Positions 8,339 to 15,967 of a stretch of 64,000 nucleotides of DNA are shown here, in pieces. This DNA comes from Streptomyces sp. NBC_01723 (GTDB lineage Bacteria; Actinomycetota; Actinomycetes; Streptomycetales; Streptomycetaceae). The stretch covers positions 2,964,001 to 3,028,000 of the forward strand of contig NZ_CP109171.1 of the NCBI RefSeq assembly GCF_036246005.1, given 5' to 3'. The notes beneath the pieces were generated by a model. The model worked only from the letters and a program-made list of their open reading frames with translations, was not told the DNA's origin and did not search any database. Position 1 is the stretch's first letter, and each line of letters begins with the position of its first letter. A program made the translations under genes and the position numbers.

Positions 8339-8722
8339 GCGATTTCAAGAGGTAAGAAACCCGCCGTCCCACCTCCCCTCAGGCCTCGCGGCCGGGCGCC
8401 ACGGTCCACCACCGGACAGCGTGGGGCCTGCCGTCATCGAATAGGCGTGGCCGATGCCGGGAGGGGGCTGATGGAGGCACACGTGACGGACGACTGCCGC
8501 GGGGCGAACGTCTACCGCAACGCCTCAATGGCTTCCAGGATCAGCCTTCGTACCTCCGCCCCGCAGCCGACCATGCCCCTCAGCTCCTCGAAGGCCTGCG
8601 ACCGACACCAGTTAGTGCAGGACGGACTCCTCGACCACGAGCACGAACCGATGCCCTTGCTCATGGACGACCCCTGAGCGGGTGACGCGTGCCCTGGCGG
8701 CCTCTCTGCGCCGCACACGAAG
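8339..8722. other. Intergenic region without a convincing gene
   Basis: Two weak short frames overlap here on opposite strands. The plus-strand frame from 8471 has a purine-rich site but no recognisable protein character. The minus-strand frame 8512-8664 would encode 50 residues with four cysteines. Neither has enough support to be called. A hairpin at the right end probably terminates the leftward secreted-protein gene. Confidence 0.4.
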
Positions 8723-8765
8723 GGCCCCGCACGGAACCGGAGGCTCTGGGTTCACGCGCGGGGCC
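8723..8765 (-). terminator. Hairpin downstream of the secreted lectin-like gene
   Basis: GGCCCCGC (8723-8730) pairs with GCGGGGCC (8758-8765), and an inner stem GAACC/GGTTC extends the structure. It lies 20 bp after the stop of the leftward gene 8785-10086 and has no T tract, as is common for Streptomyces terminators. Confidence 0.5.
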
Positions 8766-8784
8766 GCTCGCGGGATGTCGACTG

Positions 8785-10086
8785 TCAGACTCCGGTCAGA
8801 TCGAACGTGCCCGTACCGTCCTGCCTGCCGCTGGAGTACTGGCGTATGAACTCCCCGTCCGCGTACCGGTCGTAGCCCATCATGGAACCGGTGTACTTGT
8901 TCTGCACTCCGATCTTCGAGCTGCCGGGTACGTCGCGGTAGATGTAGAACCGCTGGAGGTCGTCCTCCGCGCAGGGGGCCGTCTTCAGGACCGCCCGGTC
9001 GGTGGCCGCGTTCTGTTCGGCGATGGTCGCGCACCCACCGTTGCCCCAGTTCCACAGGGACGCCTCGATGACCCCGTTGTTCTCCGTCACGTCGCACAGG
9101 CGCCAGTGGTCCAGGTGGGCGCTGAAGATCGTCGAGGGCCGCAGCCGGACACCGTCGTCCGCCAGGAGCGGCGCGCCCCAGGACAGGGGCTTGCCGGGTA
9201 CGGCGATCTTGTACGCCTCGGCCGAGCAGTCGAGGGCGGCGCGCGCACCGGTCCCGGTGGCCCCGGGCTGTTCGGCGGAGGGGCCACTGGTGGGAGCCGG
9301 GCTGGGGGCGACGCGGTCCTGCTCCTGCCGAGCCGTCTGCGCCACCGCGCCCGCCGGGTGGTCGGCCTTCGCGCCCGCCGGGTGGTCGGCCTTCGCGGCG
9401 GCCGAGCCGCAGTCGAGGAGGGCTTGTGCCCTGGCCATGATGCTGTCGGCGGGCACGCTGTCCTGGCAGCGCACCGCGCCTTCCTCAAGGGTGGTGAAGG
9501 TGGTGAAGCTGCCACCACCGGGACCCTCGGTCCACTCCAACGCCCAGCTTCCGTCGTCCTGTTGGGCGCGGTTGCAGTTGAGGCTGCCGTACGTTCCGGT
9601 GACCTTCTTGGTGCCCTTGTAGAAGCCGTAGTAGCCCGGCTGGGTCAAGTTCCAGGTGACCGAGTTCGACTCCTTGCTGGTGGAGGTGTACTCGAGCTTC
9701 ACGTCCAGGCCGACTGTCGCCTTGACGTTGCTGAGCGCCTCGACGGCGAAACTGGTCTCGATCGTGTCGTTGAGGCCGACGGAGACCGCGATGACCGTCG
9801 TGGTGTCGGTACTGACGGTCTGCTGGCCGGTGGTGCCCTCGGTGACGTACCAGCCCTTGAAGTGGGTGATCGTCGGGGACACTTCGGTGGTCTTGATGTA
9901 CGGGTGGCGTGTGCCCAGGTCGGCCGCCGTACAGCTGTCGCCGGGCCGGGGCGCCGTCATGTCGGTGGGTGCCGCGGCAGCCGGTGAGACGCCAAGACTC
10001 AAGGCAGTAACCGCCCCAGCGGCCGCCGTGGCGGTCACCGCCATGAGTGATCTGCCGATGCGACTGACGGGTCCTGTGGAGCGCAT
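8785..10086 (-). CDS. Secreted protein with beta-rich N-domain and ricin-like C-domain
   Basis: This 433-residue protein has an N-terminal secretion signal (basic RSTGPVSRIGRS, hydrophobic stretch, AAAAP cleavage region near residue 40). Residues about 50-210 are rich in Thr/Ser and alternate like beta strands. This recalls aerolysin or other pore-forming barrels, but no family motif is certain. Residues 231-246 are a perfect octapeptide tandem (AKADHPAG twice), followed by a Pro/Gln-rich linker. The last 95 or so residues have the look of a ricin-type beta-trefoil (GGCATI, then APCAEDDLQRFYIY, then the IGVQNKYTGSMMGYD repeat unit). The predicted role is an exported carbohydrate-binding protein, possibly membrane-active. 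The gene is monocistronic. Confidence 0.7.
   Translation of the reverse strand: MRSTGPVSRIGRSLMAVTATAAAGAVTALSLGVSPAAAAPTDMTAPRPGDSCTAADLGTRHPYIKTTEVSPTITHFKGWYVTEGTTGQQTVSTDTTTVIAVSVGLNDTIETSFAVEALSNVKATVGLDVKLEYTSTSKESNSVTWNLTQPGYYGFYKGTKKVTGTYGSLNCNRAQQDDGSWALEWTEGPGGGSFTTFTTLEEGAVRCQDSVPADSIMARAQALLDCGSAAAKADHPAGAKADHPAGAVAQTARQEQDRVAPSPAPTSGPSAEQPGATGTGARAALDCSAEAYKIAVPGKPLSWGAPLLADDGVRLRPSTIFSAHLDHWRLCDVTENNGVIEASLWNWGNGGCATIAEQNAATDRAVLKTAPCAEDDLQRFYIYRDVPGSSKIGVQNKYTGSMMGYDRYADGEFIRQYSSGRQDGTGTFDLTGV
9347..9394 (-). repeat. Two perfect 24-bp tandem copies inside a coding gene
   Basis: A 24-bp unit occurs twice back to back and encodes the AKADHPAG octapeptide pair in the linker of the secreted lectin-like protein. 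Perfect DNA identity suggests recent slippage duplication that could vary between strains. Confidence 0.85.
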
Positions 10087-10304
10087 CGTTGCCTGTTCCC
10101 CCCTGGTCGAGTGGGTTCGGTCGGGGTGAATGTAGCGGCCACACAGGGCGGTGGTGTGAGACCCGAACTAGCCACAAATGATCACGGAGGGGCCTATTCC
10201 GCCCCTGGCGCCCTTGCATGGGGGGCAGGACAGCGGGACCGGAACCGGAACCGGCGCGGACATCCGATGTTCCGCCTGCTCCATGAGGGCGCAGGATGAG
10301 GTGC

Positions 10305-10546
10305 ATGCCTCTGACCACTCCCGTGCTGCGAACCGGTCGGTTGCGGCTGCGGCCCTTCGCCGAGGCCGACGCGGACCGTCTTTTCGCTCTGCACAGCAGC
10401 ACCTCCGTGATGCGCTACTGGGCTTCGTGCGTGAGGGGACGTTGCGGGAGGACTGCGTCGTAGACGGCGAGGTGTCCGACTCCTGTGTGTCCGGGCTGCT
10501 CAGGCGGGACTGGCGGCCGTCGGACGGGCCGGGACCCGCTCGCTGA
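10305..10546 (+). pseudogene. GNAT acetyltransferase remnant (internal deletion plus frameshift)
   Basis: From the ATG at 10305 the sequence encodes a clear GNAT N-terminus: residues 1-18 read MPLTTPVLRTGRLRLRPF, followed by an acidic helix and VMRYW. At about 10420 it jumps, in another frame, to a typical GNAT C-terminus (GFVREGTLRE ... SCVSGLLRRDW) that ends at the TGA 10544-10546. The central region of roughly 100 residues, including the acetyl-CoA-binding loop, is missing. The N-terminal frame stops soon after the junction. The gene is therefore dead. Confidence 0.8.
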
Positions 10547-10619
10547 GGGGCGGGCAGAGACAGCCAGAAGGCGCGCCGCCCACATGTGAACGGCGGGGAC
10601 GACGTCGGGGTCCGCCGCC

Positions 10620-10715
10620 GCGGGGAACGCCGAACCGGTAGAGCAGCGCCGCGATCAGCCCGCCCACGGCGAAGAAGGCGGCCGACCACAGGAAGCTCGT
10701 TCCGCACCGTCCGTG
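10620..10715 (-). pseudogene. Remnant of an MFS transporter C-terminus
   Basis: The minus strand encodes about 30 residues (GTSFLWSAAFFAVGG then LIAALLYRFGVP). These look like the last transmembrane helix of a DHA2-type multidrug transporter, where an FWWSAG-like start and an RSGVP-like end are common. No upstream part of such a gene is present. Together with the neighbouring GNAT remnant it marks a decayed patch. The assignment rests on a short match. Confidence 0.45.
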
Positions 10716-10798
10716 AGGAATTTCCCCGCCGCCCCCCTCCTGTTCGCCATGCCTGGCTACCTTCACCTCGCCCGGTCCTGCGCAGGAGAGGTACGTCC

Positions 10799-12382
10799 AT
10801 GAGCACCCCGGTTCGGCACACCTCGACTCGGCCATCCGTAGCCACGCTGACGTCGGCCAAGCAGCGTCCGGGAGGCAGCCAGCGGGCTGGGGCTCCGTAC
10901 GGGAATTCGACGGAGCAGGCGCTGCTAGGGATCCAGGGGAGCGCCGGAAACCGGGCCGCGACCGCGGCGGTGCAGCGTGCGCGCAGCGCGGGCAAGGGCA
11001 AGGCGCCGGAGGGGGCCGGTGAAGACGGGGCGAAGAAGCGGAAGAACTACCGGGACCGGATCGCCGGGCTGCTCGACCGGTTCAAGAAGAATCTCGAACC
11101 CATCGACACCTGGATCAAGGGCGTCCAGACGCCCACCAACGCCGGCTTCACCCAGCAGGCCGCCGTCTCGGCCAATGAGGGGCTCAAGCACTCCGCCGCC
11201 GCCTCGGGGACCTCCGCCGCGTCGGGGAACCTCCTCACCGAGGCCGCCGGCACCGTGGTCAGCGGTATGGACGCGTACAAGAGCATGAAGGACGCCAAGA
11301 AGGCCGGGGACGGGGCCGCACACCACACCGCGAACAAGAGGGCCAAGACCAAGGGGACCGACGCGGTCGTCGGGGCCGCCGGTTCGGGGGCCTACAGCGC
11401 GGCCATCGCCAAGGAAGTGACGAAGATCCAGAAGGCGGCGGACGCCGCCGTCGCCTCCGAGGCGAGCGGTGTCGCCAGCGCCGCCGTCGCCGGGATGAAG
11501 AGCGTCCGGTCCGTGTTCCGGGTCGGCGGTGCGGCCCGCAAGTACAAGCGGGTGAAGGAGCTGGGGGATCCGCAGCTCGTCCACGCCGAGTCCCTGGCCC
11601 GGCTGAACGAGTCGCGGGAGCACGCCAACTGGGCCGCGGCGGAGGCGTACGTCGCGCTGGACGCCTACTGGAAGCAGGAAGGCGAGGGACGGCTGGAGCT
11701 GATCGGCGAGGCCGTCGACGCCGCCTGGGAGGCGATGGGGGAGGCCCGTGACGCCGCCGAGACGCTCCAGCGCGCGGAGAAGAACGTGGAGAAGCTGGGC
11801 ACGGTCCAGGGGTACGCGAAGAAGAAGCAGCTCACCAAGATCGGCAAGGAGACGGTCGGCGGCGCGGTGGGCGAGTCCACCAAGGCCGCCGCCGGAGTCG
11901 TGACCGCGGTCGCGGCGGGGACGGCCGGGCTCGCGTCCAATCCGGTCGGCTGGGGCCTCGCCGGTGCCGGCGCCGGACTCGTCCTCGGCGTCACCCTCTA
12001 CAAGGCGCTCCGCGCCGCCACGAAGCGCTACGAAGAGGTCCGCCACCCGGAGGTCTGGGCGAAGGAGGGCGAGACCCCTGCCGAGGCGGCGTCCCGCAAG
12101 GAATCGCTCCAGCACGCCCTGAAGTTCTGGAAGAAGGTGTCCAAGGGCGAGCGGGCGGCCATGGCGCGGGAGATCTACGCCCTCGCCGCGGGGCCTGATA
12201 TCGCCGGAAGCGGCGGTACGACCGAGGAGATGCGGCAGTCCGGCATGTCCCTGCTCATCGCGCTCAAGTCGGGTCCCGCCGACCACAAGCTCGACCAGGA
12301 GGCGTGGGTGGCGAGCCTCAACGACCCCTCCAGGACGGACGGCTGGATCAAGGAGATCGCGGAGCAGCTGGCGTCGGGGTGA
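10799..12382 (+). CDS. Orphan protein with eCIS-associated N-terminal motif
   Basis: This 527-residue protein has its ATG at 10799 preceded by AGGAGAGG. Residues 41-60 (ALLGIQGSAGNRAATAAVQR) match the LLxLQxxAGNxAVxxxxQR pattern at the start of many proteins linked to extracellular contractile injection systems in actinobacteria, and found in DUF4157-type cargo. A basic, disordered stretch (65-85) and long Ala/Lys-rich amphipathic helices follow. Residues 364-404 form a hydrophobic, glycine-rich hairpin that could insert in a membrane. The C-terminus is helical. No enzyme motif is visible. No sheath, tube or baseplate genes occur in the window, so if this is a cargo or effector it is encoded away from the apparatus. 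Confidence 0.6.
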   Translation: MSTPVRHTSTRPSVATLTSAKQRPGGSQRAGAPYGNSTEQALLGIQGSAGNRAATAAVQRARSAGKGKAPEGAGEDGAKKRKNYRDRIAGLLDRFKKNLEPIDTWIKGVQTPTNAGFTQQAAVSANEGLKHSAAASGTSAASGNLLTEAAGTVVSGMDAYKSMKDAKKAGDGAAHHTANKRAKTKGTDAVVGAAGSGAYSAAIAKEVTKIQKAADAAVASEASGVASAAVAGMKSVRSVFRVGGAARKYKRVKELGDPQLVHAESLARLNESREHANWAAAEAYVALDAYWKQEGEGRLELIGEAVDAAWEAMGEARDAAETLQRAEKNVEKLGTVQGYAKKKQLTKIGKETVGGAVGESTKAAAGVVTAVAAGTAGLASNPVGWGLAGAGAGLVLGVTLYKALRAATKRYEEVRHPEVWAKEGETPAEAASRKESLQHALKFWKKVSKGERAAMAREIYALAAGPDIAGSGGTTEEMRQSGMSLLIALKSGPADHKLDQEAWVASLNDPSRTDGWIKEIAEQLASG

Positions 12383-12896
12383 CACACGCCTCCGTCAATT
12401 ACCAGGGTGTCATCCCACAAGGCCAACCCCTTTTCGGCCAAGTGGGGTCGACTGCCATCGGCGCATTTTTCGCCTCAATCCCCCGGCGGCCCCAGTTCAT
12501 GGTCACGAGGCTGACACGAGGCGTGAGCGCAAGCGGTAGGGTCCCTTCCCGTACGTCGAACGACGGTCGCGGGTAAGGGAGTTCGATGCGGTGCGGGGCC
12601 TGCGGGGTCCTGGGGCGCTTCGAGTCCGCGTCGTCGTCGCCCCCAGCTCGTACAGGCCTCGTGTGTTGCTTGGAGACCCATGTCGTGCGTCGCCCTCACC
12701 GTCCCACGGATCGCCGACTCCTCGGCGCGCGGTGGTCCCGGGAGACAGCACCGGTTCTCTTCGGCCTGTTGACGACCCCCGGCCGTGCCACGGGCGTGGC
12801 GGTGCGTCGTCCCACGCCTCGCGCTTCGCGCCTTCGCGCCACCGTCCGCCGGTCACGGCCCACCCCCACCGACGGCTTCCGATCCGTGAGGACCTG
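12383..12896. other. Intergenic region upstream of the conservon
   Basis: These 514 bp lie between the orphan Ala/Lys-rich protein and cvnA. I see no gene with a convincing start and composition. The open frames here are GC-driven extensions of neighbours. The region presumably holds the conservon promoter. No consensus promoter, riboswitch or terminator is clear by eye. Confidence 0.5.
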
Positions 12897-14555
12897 ATGA
12901 CTGAACTGATAGTGAGCGCCGCCGCGTTGCTGGCGGTGGCCGGAGTCGGGGCCGCGTGGTACTTCCGGCGCAAACGCGACGAGGCCCGGCGCCGGGCCGA
13001 GCAACTGCGCGAGCACGCCGACCGGCTCACCCTGCAACTCGTCGCGGCGGAGCAGTGCGTGGGGCACCTCGCGGCCACCGTGATCCCCGCGGCGGCCAAG
13101 GGCGGTGAAGGGCTCGAAGGGGGTGGGCTCCCCGTGCCGGCGCAGCTCGACGGGACCCCGCTCGCCGAGCGGCTGCGTGCCGTCGCCGGGGCTGTGGCCT
13201 CGACCGTGGCGGAGGTACGGGGGCAGGAGCGGGCGGCGGCCGGCCATGCCGCGGCCCAGGCCGCCGAGCAGGTCCGGCAGGAAACCGAGCGGTACGTCGC
13301 GCAGGTGCGGCACGAGTCCGTCGGCGTGGCCCGGGCCGCCGTGCGCGGCTTCGCCAACAACGTCGTCGCGCGGTCGGCGCGGCTCGGCCGGGCCGTGAGC
13401 CAGGGCGTACGGCGGCACATCTCGGACGAGGCGTACGCGACGCTGGTGGAGATCGACCACCTCGCCCAGCAGATGCTGCTCACCGCGTCGGGGTACTCCG
13501 TACTCGCCGGGGACAAGCTGTCCCGGCGCTGGCCCGCCACCTCGCTGACCGACATCACGCGTGCGGCGATGGGCCGGATCGAGGGGTACGAGCGGATCAA
13601 GCACCCCGAGATGGGGTCCGTGGTGGTCGAGGGGCGCGCGGTGGAGGCGGTCGTGCACGCGCTCGCCGTCCTGCTGGACAACGCGCTGCGCTACTCCCCG
13701 CCCGCCGCCAGTGTCCACGTCTCACTCGAACAGGGGCACCACGCCTGCTTCCTGATCGTGGACGACGCCGGGCTGCGCATGGACGACGAGCGGCTGCTGT
13801 GGGCCGGAAACGTGATGTCCGGCGAGCAGCGCGACGACATCACCCGCCTCGGCGCCCACCCCCAGACCGGGCTGCGCGTGGCGTCCCTGCTCGCGGAGAA
13901 CTACGGCTTCCGCGTCGAGCTGACCGCGCCGAACATCTACCAGGGGACCCGGGCCATGGTCGTCCTGCCGAAGAACCTGCTCGTCGATCCCGCGGCGTTG
14001 AGCGGGGCGGGGACCGCCGCCGCGGCTGTGGCGGCAACGGCGACGGGGTCCGCCACGGGGACGGCTCAGCCCGTCGCCGCGACCGCGTCGGCCGCCGGCC
14101 CCACGCCCCCGGCGCCCGCCCCCACCCCCGCGCCGGCCCTCACCACCGAGCCCGCGCACGAGCCCACGCCGGAGCACGAACCCGCCACCCCCAGCCCGGA
14201 GCCCGCGCCGGCACCGGCACCGGCATCAGCGCCCGCACCCGCGACCGCGACGGCCCCCGCACCCCCCACCACCACCGCCAGCGGCCTCACCGTCCGCCGC
14301 CGCTCGCCCGCCCCGACCCCGGCGCGGCCGCGCCCCGCACCGGCCGCCGACACCGAGCCCGGCCGTCCGGCCGTCGCCGCCGCCTGGGCCGCCGGCACCC
14401 GGCGCGGGCGCGACGAGGAGCCCGCACCGGCCGCGCCGGGTGCCGAAAGCACGGACCGGGACACCCCCCGCGCAGCCACCGAAGCCTCCCCCACCGCCGC
14501 CCACACCGCCCCCCATCCGGCCGCCCGCGACGCCGCTCACGACGAAGGACACTGA
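12897..14555 (+). CDS. cvnA: Conservon sensor kinase-like protein CvnA
   Basis: This 552-residue membrane-associated protein resembles a histidine kinase. One transmembrane helix spans residues 4-23, followed by a basic stop-transfer stretch. A coiled-coil region (25-170) and an EIDHLA box with His188 precede an HATPase domain: the N-box LLDNALRYSPP is at 259-269 and the G1-like VDDAG at 288-292. Residues about 365-552 are a Pro/Ala-rich low-complexity tail common in CvnA proteins. Conservon CvnA is thought to anchor a complex with CvnB, CvnC and the GTPase CvnD, analogous to eukaryotic G-protein receptor assemblies. The start is the ATG at 12897 with TGAGGAC before it. The stop lies two bases before cvnB. 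Confidence 0.93.
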   Translation: MTELIVSAAALLAVAGVGAAWYFRRKRDEARRRAEQLREHADRLTLQLVAAEQCVGHLAATVIPAAAKGGEGLEGGGLPVPAQLDGTPLAERLRAVAGAVASTVAEVRGQERAAAGHAAAQAAEQVRQETERYVAQVRHESVGVARAAVRGFANNVVARSARLGRAVSQGVRRHISDEAYATLVEIDHLAQQMLLTASGYSVLAGDKLSRRWPATSLTDITRAAMGRIEGYERIKHPEMGSVVVEGRAVEAVVHALAVLLDNALRYSPPAASVHVSLEQGHHACFLIVDDAGLRMDDERLLWAGNVMSGEQRDDITRLGAHPQTGLRVASLLAENYGFRVELTAPNIYQGTRAMVVLPKNLLVDPAALSGAGTAAAAVAATATGSATGTAQPVAATASAAGPTPPAPAPTPAPALTTEPAHEPTPEHEPATPSPEPAPAPAPASAPAPATATAPAPPTTTASGLTVRRRSPAPTPARPRPAPAADTEPGRPAVAAAWAAGTRRGRDEEPAPAAPGAESTDRDTPRAATEASPTAAHTAPHPAARDAAHDEGH

Positions 14556-14557
14556 TC

Positions 14558-14998
14558 GTGCAAGACACACACACCAACAGCCTGGGCTGGCTGCTCGACC
14601 AGGAACTCGGCACCGTCGAGGGCGTCCGCTACGCCGTGCTGATGAGCAGCGACGGGCTGCTGAAGGCCCGTACGGCGACGATCGGCCAGGACGACGGGGA
14701 GAAGTTCGCGGCGCTGACCGCGGCGCTGCGGGCGGCAGGCAAGGCCTGGGACGAGTTCACCGGCGGGGCGGGCATGCGCCAGCTGCTGATCGAGTCGGTC
14801 GGCTGCATCGGGCTGACGACCACCGCCGCGAAGAACACCATGCTGTCGGTGTGCACGACCGGCCCCGACGCCGACGTCGGGCTGATCTCCCACCACATGG
14901 TGCGGCTCGCCACCCGGGTCGGGCACGAACTGGGCACGGCGGAGCGCGTGCCGGTCGCGGAGGGCGCGGGGGGCGCGGAAGGCGGCTCGACGGCATGA
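14558..14998 (+). CDS. cvnB: Roadblock/LC7 domain protein CvnB
   Basis: This 146-residue Roadblock/LC7 protein is the second conservon member. It has the family features: an N-terminal helix (SLGWLLDQEL), a central strand pair (YAVLMSSDGLL) and the conserved block RQLLIESVGCIGLTTTA. In conservons this protein is thought to modulate the GTPase CvnD as the MglB-like partner. It begins with GTG at 14558, GAAGGAC lying nine bases upstream. The start lies just after the cvnA stop and the gene end overlaps the cvnC start by an ATGA junction, which indicates a translationally coupled operon. Confidence 0.93.
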   Translation: MQDTHTNSLGWLLDQELGTVEGVRYAVLMSSDGLLKARTATIGQDDGEKFAALTAALRAAGKAWDEFTGGAGMRQLLIESVGCIGLTTTAAKNTMLSVCTTGPDADVGLISHHMVRLATRVGHELGTAERVPVAEGAGGAEGGSTA

Positions 14999-15348
14999 CG
15001 GGGCCGCGGCGTGACCCCGACATGGTCAGGCCCTACGTCCGTACTGGGGGCCAGGTCCGGGCGCGCGAGGACGTGCGCCCGGAGAGCGTGGTCATCGCCG
15101 CGACCGGCCCCACGGACACCCTCGCCCCGGACGCCCGCCGGGTGATGCGGCTGTTCGCCGGCGCGGACGGCGGCCTGGCCGTCGCCGACATCGCCGCCGC
15201 GCTGGAGCTGCCGCCCTCCACGGTGCGGATCCTCGTCTCCTCGCTGATGGACTCCGGCCACCTCTCCAGCCCGGTCGCCGCGACCGAGCACCAGCCCGAC
15301 TTCGACCTGCTGCAGGAGGTACTTCGTGGACTGCGCTCCATGGTCTGA
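14995..15348 (+). CDS. cvnC: DUF742 protein CvnC
   Basis: This 117-residue DUF742 protein, the third conservon component, begins with the family RPYVRTGG motif at about residues 12-19. A winged-helix-like region (AADIAAALELPPSTVRILVSSLMDSGHL) follows in the second half. Its biochemical role is undefined. In yeast two-hybrid work on another conservon, CvnC-type proteins bound the other subunits. The ATG overlaps the cvnB stop, and the gene's last 23 bp overlap cvnD. Confidence 0.93.
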   Translation: MTGPRRDPDMVRPYVRTGGQVRAREDVRPESVVIAATGPTDTLAPDARRVMRLFAGADGGLAVADIAAALELPPSTVRILVSSLMDSGHLSSPVAATEHQPDFDLLQEVLRGLRSMV

Positions 15349-15967
15349 CCCGCCCGTCACCTACGTCCCGGCCTCGGTGACGCGGTCGGCCAAGATCGTG
15401 GTCGCGGGCGGCTTCGGCGTCGGCAAGACGACGTTCATCGGCAGCGTCTCGGAGGTACGGCCGCTGCGGATGGAGGAACCCATCACGCAGGCCAGCGCCG
15501 GCGTGGACGACCTGCGCGGCACCCCGCACAAGACGACGACGACCGTGGCGATGGACTTCGGCCGCATCCACATGGCCGACGGGCGGCTCGCGCTGTACCT
15601 GTTCGGGCTGCCGGGGCAGTCCCGGTTCCAGCCGCTGTGGGAGGACCTGGCGGAGGGCGCCCTCGGCTGTCTCGTGCTCGCCGACACCCGCGACCTCGAC
15701 GCCTCCCACGACGCCCTCGGTCTCCTGGACGGCGCGGGCATCCCGTACGCCGTCGCCATCAACACCTTTCCCGGCGCGCCGGGTTACCCGGAGGCCGAGC
15801 TGCGCGAGGCGCTGGCCCTGGAACCCGCGACCCCCCTGACGGCCTGCGACGCCCGCGACCGCACGTCCTCGCTGCACGCCCTGATCACGCTCACGGAGTA
15901 CCTCTCCGAGCACAAGCAACAGCGCGAGCACCGCTCAGCCGCCGCCCTCCTGGAGTCCCGCCCATGA
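15326..15967 (+). CDS. cvnD: Conservon GTPase CvnD
   Basis: This 213-residue small GTPase-like protein has a Walker A/P-loop GGFGVGKTT at residues 28-36, a switch II-like GLPGQSRF at 95-102 and a downstream AINTF where classical GTPases have NKxD. In the family the protein hydrolyses GTP and switches the membrane complex. The GTG at 15326 has a strong GCAGGAGGTAC site six bases upstream. The start lies inside cvnC, so translation is coupled. The stop overlaps the ATG of the following P450 gene. Confidence 0.93.
   Translation: MDCAPWSDPPVTYVPASVTRSAKIVVAGGFGVGKTTFIGSVSEVRPLRMEEPITQASAGVDDLRGTPHKTTTTVAMDFGRIHMADGRLALYLFGLPGQSRFQPLWEDLAEGALGCLVLADTRDLDASHDALGLLDGAGIPYAVAINTFPGAPGYPEAELREALALEPATPLTACDARDRTSSLHALITLTEYLSEHKQQREHRSAAALLESRP

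Noticed and set aside
8447..8677. A 76-codon plus-strand frame in the gap before the secreted lectin-like gene
   Set aside because: It has a purine-rich site, but the sequence has no protein-like pattern and overlaps another weak frame on the minus strand. It was not called as a gene.
12591..12896. A 102-codon N-terminal extension of CvnA
   Set aside because: The extension is Arg/Pro/Ser-rich and non-homologous to CvnA proteins. The ATG at 12897 is followed at once by the expected transmembrane helix.
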